Below are positions 5,387 to 7,377 of a DNA stretch of 7,377 bases, one piece after another. The stretch's first letter is position 1, and every line of letters begins with the position of its first letter. The stretch is from Ignavibacteria bacterium. Its GTDB lineage: Bacteria > Bacteroidota > Ignavibacteria > Ignavibacteriales > Melioribacteraceae. A program made the translations under genes and the position numbers. The stretch spans positions 1-7,377 of the forward strand of contig DAIEQP010000227.1 of the NCBI GenBank assembly GCA_027347805.1, read 5' to 3'. Under the pieces are notes generated by a model. The model saw only the letters and a program-made list of their open reading frames with translations, did not search any database and was not told where the DNA came from.

Positions 5387-5412
5387 AATTCTCTGACTGA
5401 AAGATTTTAGGA

Positions 5413-5787
5413 ATGAAGAAGAAGAAAGATTTTTTTGATCGTGTTTATAAAATAGTTGAAAAAATTCCCCGGGGAAAAGTAACCACATATGGGCACATTG
5501 CCGAAGCTTGCGGTGTGAAATCGGCTGCAAGAACAGTTGGCTGGGCTTTAAACGGAGCATCTGCAAGTCATCTTCCATGTCATAGGGTTGTTAACAGATT
5601 CGGCGCATTAACAGGCAAAATACATTTTGGAGATCCACACTTGATGGAGGATTTGCTTAGATCTGAGGGAATAACTTTTGATAAGGATAATTGTGTGGAA
5701 ATGAAAAAGCACCTTTGGATTCCGCCAAAAGTGCTTTCAAAAAGGAAATCAAAATTAAAACCTAGTAGCGGTAAACGTTCAAAGTAG
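5413..5787 (+). CDS. Short MGMT/alkyltransferase-like (ATL) family protein
   Basis: The 124-residue protein matches only the C-terminal DNA-binding domain of O6-alkylguanine-DNA alkyltransferases. VYKIVEKIPRGKVTTYGHIAE (11-31) holds the base-flipping tyrosine Y26. SAARTVGWAL (37-46) holds the arginine finger R40. LPCHRVVNRFGALTG (54-68) holds the acceptor cysteine C56. The classic ATL proteins have Trp at this place, so this one keeps the chemistry for direct alkyl transfer, although no N-terminal MGMT domain is present. The last 20 residues are lysine/arginine-rich (KRKSKLKPSSGKRSK). AGGA sits directly before ATG 5413, closer than usual, and a stop codon lies in frame 12 nt upstream. The gene overlaps the convergent LiaF-like gene by 26 bp. 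Confidence 0.88.
   Translation: MKKKKDFFDRVYKIVEKIPRGKVTTYGHIAEACGVKSAARTVGWALNGASASHLPCHRVVNRFGALTGKIHFGDPHLMEDLLRSEGITFDKDNCVEMKKHLWIPPKVLSKRKSKLKPSSGKRSK
5704..5737 (-). terminator. Possible terminator of the PspC/LiaF-like pair, inside the MGMT-like gene
   Basis: On the minus strand AAAGCAC and CCAAA pair with TTTGG and GTGCTTT: 12 bp with one mismatch around a 6-nt loop (5706-5737), ending in five T. It lies about 25 nt past the LiaF-like stop but inside the opposing coding sequence, so part of the symmetry may be chance. Confidence 0.45.
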
Positions 5788-6661
5788 AAACTCCGCCTTC
5801 AACATTTATATAAATCTTTTTCTTGCTCGAATCGAAATTCTCAGTTAAATAATGTCCGTCACCTTCTTTGTTAAACTTATCGAAATGTTTTGCAACAAGC
5901 GCCATATCACTTTGAATCTCACATCCGCTTTCTTTTGGAATCTCGAGTGTTATACTTGCAGCACCCATATGAATGCTTACATTAGTCAGATCATTCTTAT
6001 TGCCAAGCTTAATCTTTGTATTTGTAGCGCCGGTTTCAACATTAAGGTTTTCTACTTTGAACGCAGAAAGATCGTAATTCGATTTAGAAGCGCCGGTATG
6101 AAAATCAAAACTCCAAACCGGTTTTGTGTTAAGTTTTATATCTAACCGATTTCTGAATTTTTCATGAAACAGTTTGAAGTTTTTCTTATGCAATTCAAAT
6201 GTAAAATCTGCTTTACCGTCAGAAATATCATAGTCGAAATTGTATTCTCCAAGAAGTCCGCCAGATTTTGCATCAACTAAATTTGCTGTAGTATCACTTA
6301 TTGTAAAAACACCGGCACCTGAATCTATCTGGAGGTGTGCTTCATTCACACCTGGGTCAAATTCTTTAATGTAAGACTGAACATAAGCATCTTTATTATC
6401 GAATGAAAAATCACAACTTCCAAATGTATTATAGAAGAAACCAAAAATTAACATTGCGATGAACACGCCAAATACTCCGCTAATTATTGGTCTTGCCACA
6501 GCATTTTTGAAAATAACAAGGGCACCCCAGAACACAAATATGAATGGCCAAACATCCCAAATAAAATCGAATGAAGTAACTATAATGTCGTACCTGACAA
6601 ATAAGAACAATGCACCCAGTGTTAAAAGAAAAAAGCCCCAAAACAATTGTCCGCTCTTCAT
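5762..6661 (-). CDS. LiaF-like membrane protein (LiaI/LiaF TM region plus beta-rich C-terminal domain)
   Basis: From ATG 6661 the protein has 299 residues. Three membrane segments lie at about 7-23 (LFWGFFLLTLGALFLF), 35-52 (IWDVWPFIFVFWGALVIF) and 58-78 (PIISGVFGVFIAMLIFGFFY). This is the DUF5668/LiaI-LiaF transmembrane layout. The rest is a soluble domain with repeated beta-strand patterns (GAGVFTI, TGASKSNYDL, TGATNTKIKLG, MGAASITLEIP) like the LiaF C-terminal or toastrack domain. LiaF relatives restrain cell-envelope stress signalling in Firmicutes; no histidine kinase is visible here, so the role is inferred. A GTG at 6673 would overlap the pspC stop, but GAGG at 6668-6671 sits 6 nt before ATG 6661 and favours that start. 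The stop codon lies inside the MGMT-like gene. Confidence 0.82.
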   Translation of the reverse strand: MKSGQLFWGFFLLTLGALFLFVRYDIIVTSFDFIWDVWPFIFVFWGALVIFKNAVARPIISGVFGVFIAMLIFGFFYNTFGSCDFSFDNKDAYVQSYIKEFDPGVNEAHLQIDSGAGVFTISDTTANLVDAKSGGLLGEYNFDYDISDGKADFTFELHKKNFKLFHEKFRNRLDIKLNTKPVWSFDFHTGASKSNYDLSAFKVENLNVETGATNTKIKLGNKNDLTNVSIHMGAASITLEIPKESGCEIQSDMALVAKHFDKFNKEGDGHYLTENFDSSKKKIYINVEGGVSTLNVYRY

Positions 6662-6669
6662 CTCAATCC

Positions 6670-7119
6670 TCACTTTTTAACTGAGTTAATTATTAAAGCA
6701 CCGCCAATCAAAACAAACAAAAACGGAATTATATCACCAAAATCAATTGAGGGAATAAATCGATCAACTAAAAATATTAATCCAATACCAATTAAAATTG
6801 CACCTGCAATAAATCTTCCATTTCCTTTTTTAGGAGGGATTGGAGGAATTCCATCAAAGGATGGGGGTGCATTCTCTCCTTCAGGTTTAGGATCAGTATT
6901 CAATGTATCTGTGTTAATTCCGTATGCCTGTTCAAATGGTTCTTCAGGAACAACGATCCACAGAATTATATAAAGTAAAACGCCAACTCCATGAAGAACT
7001 GTTGCTACAACCATCAATACTCTCACAATTATTGGATCGATATTAAAATATTGAGCAATTCCTCCAGCAACTCCGGCAAGAACACGCTGTCTTCTAGAAC
7101 GATATAATTTCTCTTTCAT
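6670..7119 (-). CDS. PspC domain protein with C-terminal LiaI-like membrane segments
   Basis: The 149-residue protein begins with a PspC domain (KLYRSRRQRVLAGVAGGIAQYFNIDPIIVRV at about 4-34, then membrane segment VLMVVATVLHGVGVLLYIILWIVVP at 34-58). A proline-rich linker follows (about 77-97, with IPPIPPKKG), then two more membrane segments at about 103-118 and 127-145. PspC proteins respond to membrane damage in phage-shock-type systems, and here the domain is fused to a DUF5668-like tail. ATG 7143 would add eight residues, but AGAGGT at 7126-7131 lies 7 nt before ATG 7119, where PspC proteins normally begin. The gene is 8 nt from the LiaF-like gene, so the two are co-transcribed. It is transcribed divergently from nadE. 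Confidence 0.88.
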   Translation of the reverse strand: MKEKLYRSRRQRVLAGVAGGIAQYFNIDPIIVRVLMVVATVLHGVGVLLYIILWIVVPEEPFEQAYGINTDTLNTDPKPEGENAPPSFDGIPPIPPKKGNGRFIAGAILIGIGLIFLVDRFIPSIDFGDIIPFLFVLIGGALIINSVKK

Positions 7120-7196
7120 AACTGGACCTCTTTGGTTGTTCATACCTTAAGACGTAATAACTAAAAAAAGGTTTTGATAATCTGATTAACTCTTCG

Positions 7197-7227
7197 TTTG
7201 AAAATAATCCACTTCTTACTAATTTTG
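7197..7227 (+). promoter_or_regulatory. Promoter of nadE, Bacteroidetes type
   Basis: TTTG (7197-7200), a 19-nt spacer and TAATTTTG (7220-7227) match the TTTG/TAnnTTTG consensus exactly. The expected transcription start is about 7233, leaving a short leader before ATG 7251. Confidence 0.7.
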
Positions 7228-7250
7228 ATTGAATTAAAATAAAGATAAAA

Positions 7251-7377
7251 ATGAAAATTGCATTATGTCAATCAAATCCTATTATTGGTGATGTTGAAGG
7301 TAATAAGAAAAAAATTCTTTTAGGGTATGAAAGAGCGATTAAAGACAAAGTCGATCTTGTAGTATTCCCTGAATTGT
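7251..7377 (+). CDS. nadE: Glutamine-dependent NAD+ synthetase, 5' part (3' end outside the window)
   Basis: Forty-two codons are visible, beginning MKIALCQSNPIIGDVEGNKK and continuing to DLVVFPEL. This is the start of a carbon-nitrogen hydrolase (nitrilase-fold) domain, and N-P-I-I-G-D-x-x-G-N is typical of the glutaminase domain of NadE. That domain supplies ammonia to the synthetase domain, which turns deamido-NAD into NAD+ using ATP. The glutamate in FPEL is the expected catalytic Glu of the nitrilase fold; the lysine and cysteine lie beyond the window. A single-domain amidohydrolase of the same superfamily cannot be fully excluded. No strong Shine-Dalgarno is seen. The gene has its own promoter and is divergent from pspC. 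Confidence 0.82.
   Translation, partial: MKIALCQSNPIIGDVEGNKKKILLGYERAIKDKVDLVVFPEL

Overview
The window is an AT-rich bacterial chromosome segment, probably from the Bacteroidota/Ignavibacteriota (Bacteroidetes-Chlorobi) side of the tree. The evidence is the set of protein families (a DUF6970-like protein, mini GIY-YIG nucleases beside tRNAs, a short MGMT-like protein, PspC/LiaF-like proteins) and two promoters of the Bacteroidetes type: TTTG, a spacer of 19-20 nt, then TAnnTTTG, upstream of nadE and tRNA-Gly. The exact taxon cannot be fixed from the sequence alone.

Layout. Positions 1-297 (+) hold the 3' end of a DUF6970-like gene, followed by a bidirectional terminator. Positions 382-1261 (-) form an unusual RNA/nuclease array. 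Read on the minus strand it is: tRNA-Gly(GCC), terminator, a broken tRNA-Cys copy, an intact tRNA-Cys(GCA), a mini GIY-YIG nuclease gene, a truncated broken tRNA-Cys copy, and a second nearly identical mini GIY-YIG gene. Both broken tRNA copies carry the same perfect 21-nt palindrome in place of 18 nt covering the 3' side of the anticodon arm, the variable region and part of the T arm. Positions 1343-1861 (-) hold a DUF5698/DUF2179 membrane-protein gene interrupted by one in-frame TGA where its family usually has glycine.

Positions 1916-5787 (+) hold a housekeeping run: pcm (protein repair), miaA (tRNA A37 prenylation), prfB (RF2, with a programmed +1 frameshift whose stop codon is UAA rather than the usual UGA), a standalone cyclic-nucleotide-binding domain, a YjbQ/UPF0047 protein and a short MGMT-like DNA-repair protein. 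pcm/miaA and the cNMP/yjbQ pair overlap, so at least parts of the run are co-transcribed. Positions 5762-7119 (-) hold a PspC-domain gene followed by a LiaF-like membrane gene, a likely envelope-stress pair. Its last gene overlaps the MGMT-like gene tail to tail. The window ends in the 5' part of a glutamine-dependent NAD+ synthetase gene (nadE).

The best candidates for something undescribed are the GIY-YIG/tRNA-Cys array with its palindromic tRNA derivatives and the UAA-containing prfB recoding site. UGA works as an ordinary stop here: at least five genes in the window, including prfB itself, end in TGA. The internal TGA of the DUF2179 gene is therefore more likely a nonsense mutation than a sign of an altered code.
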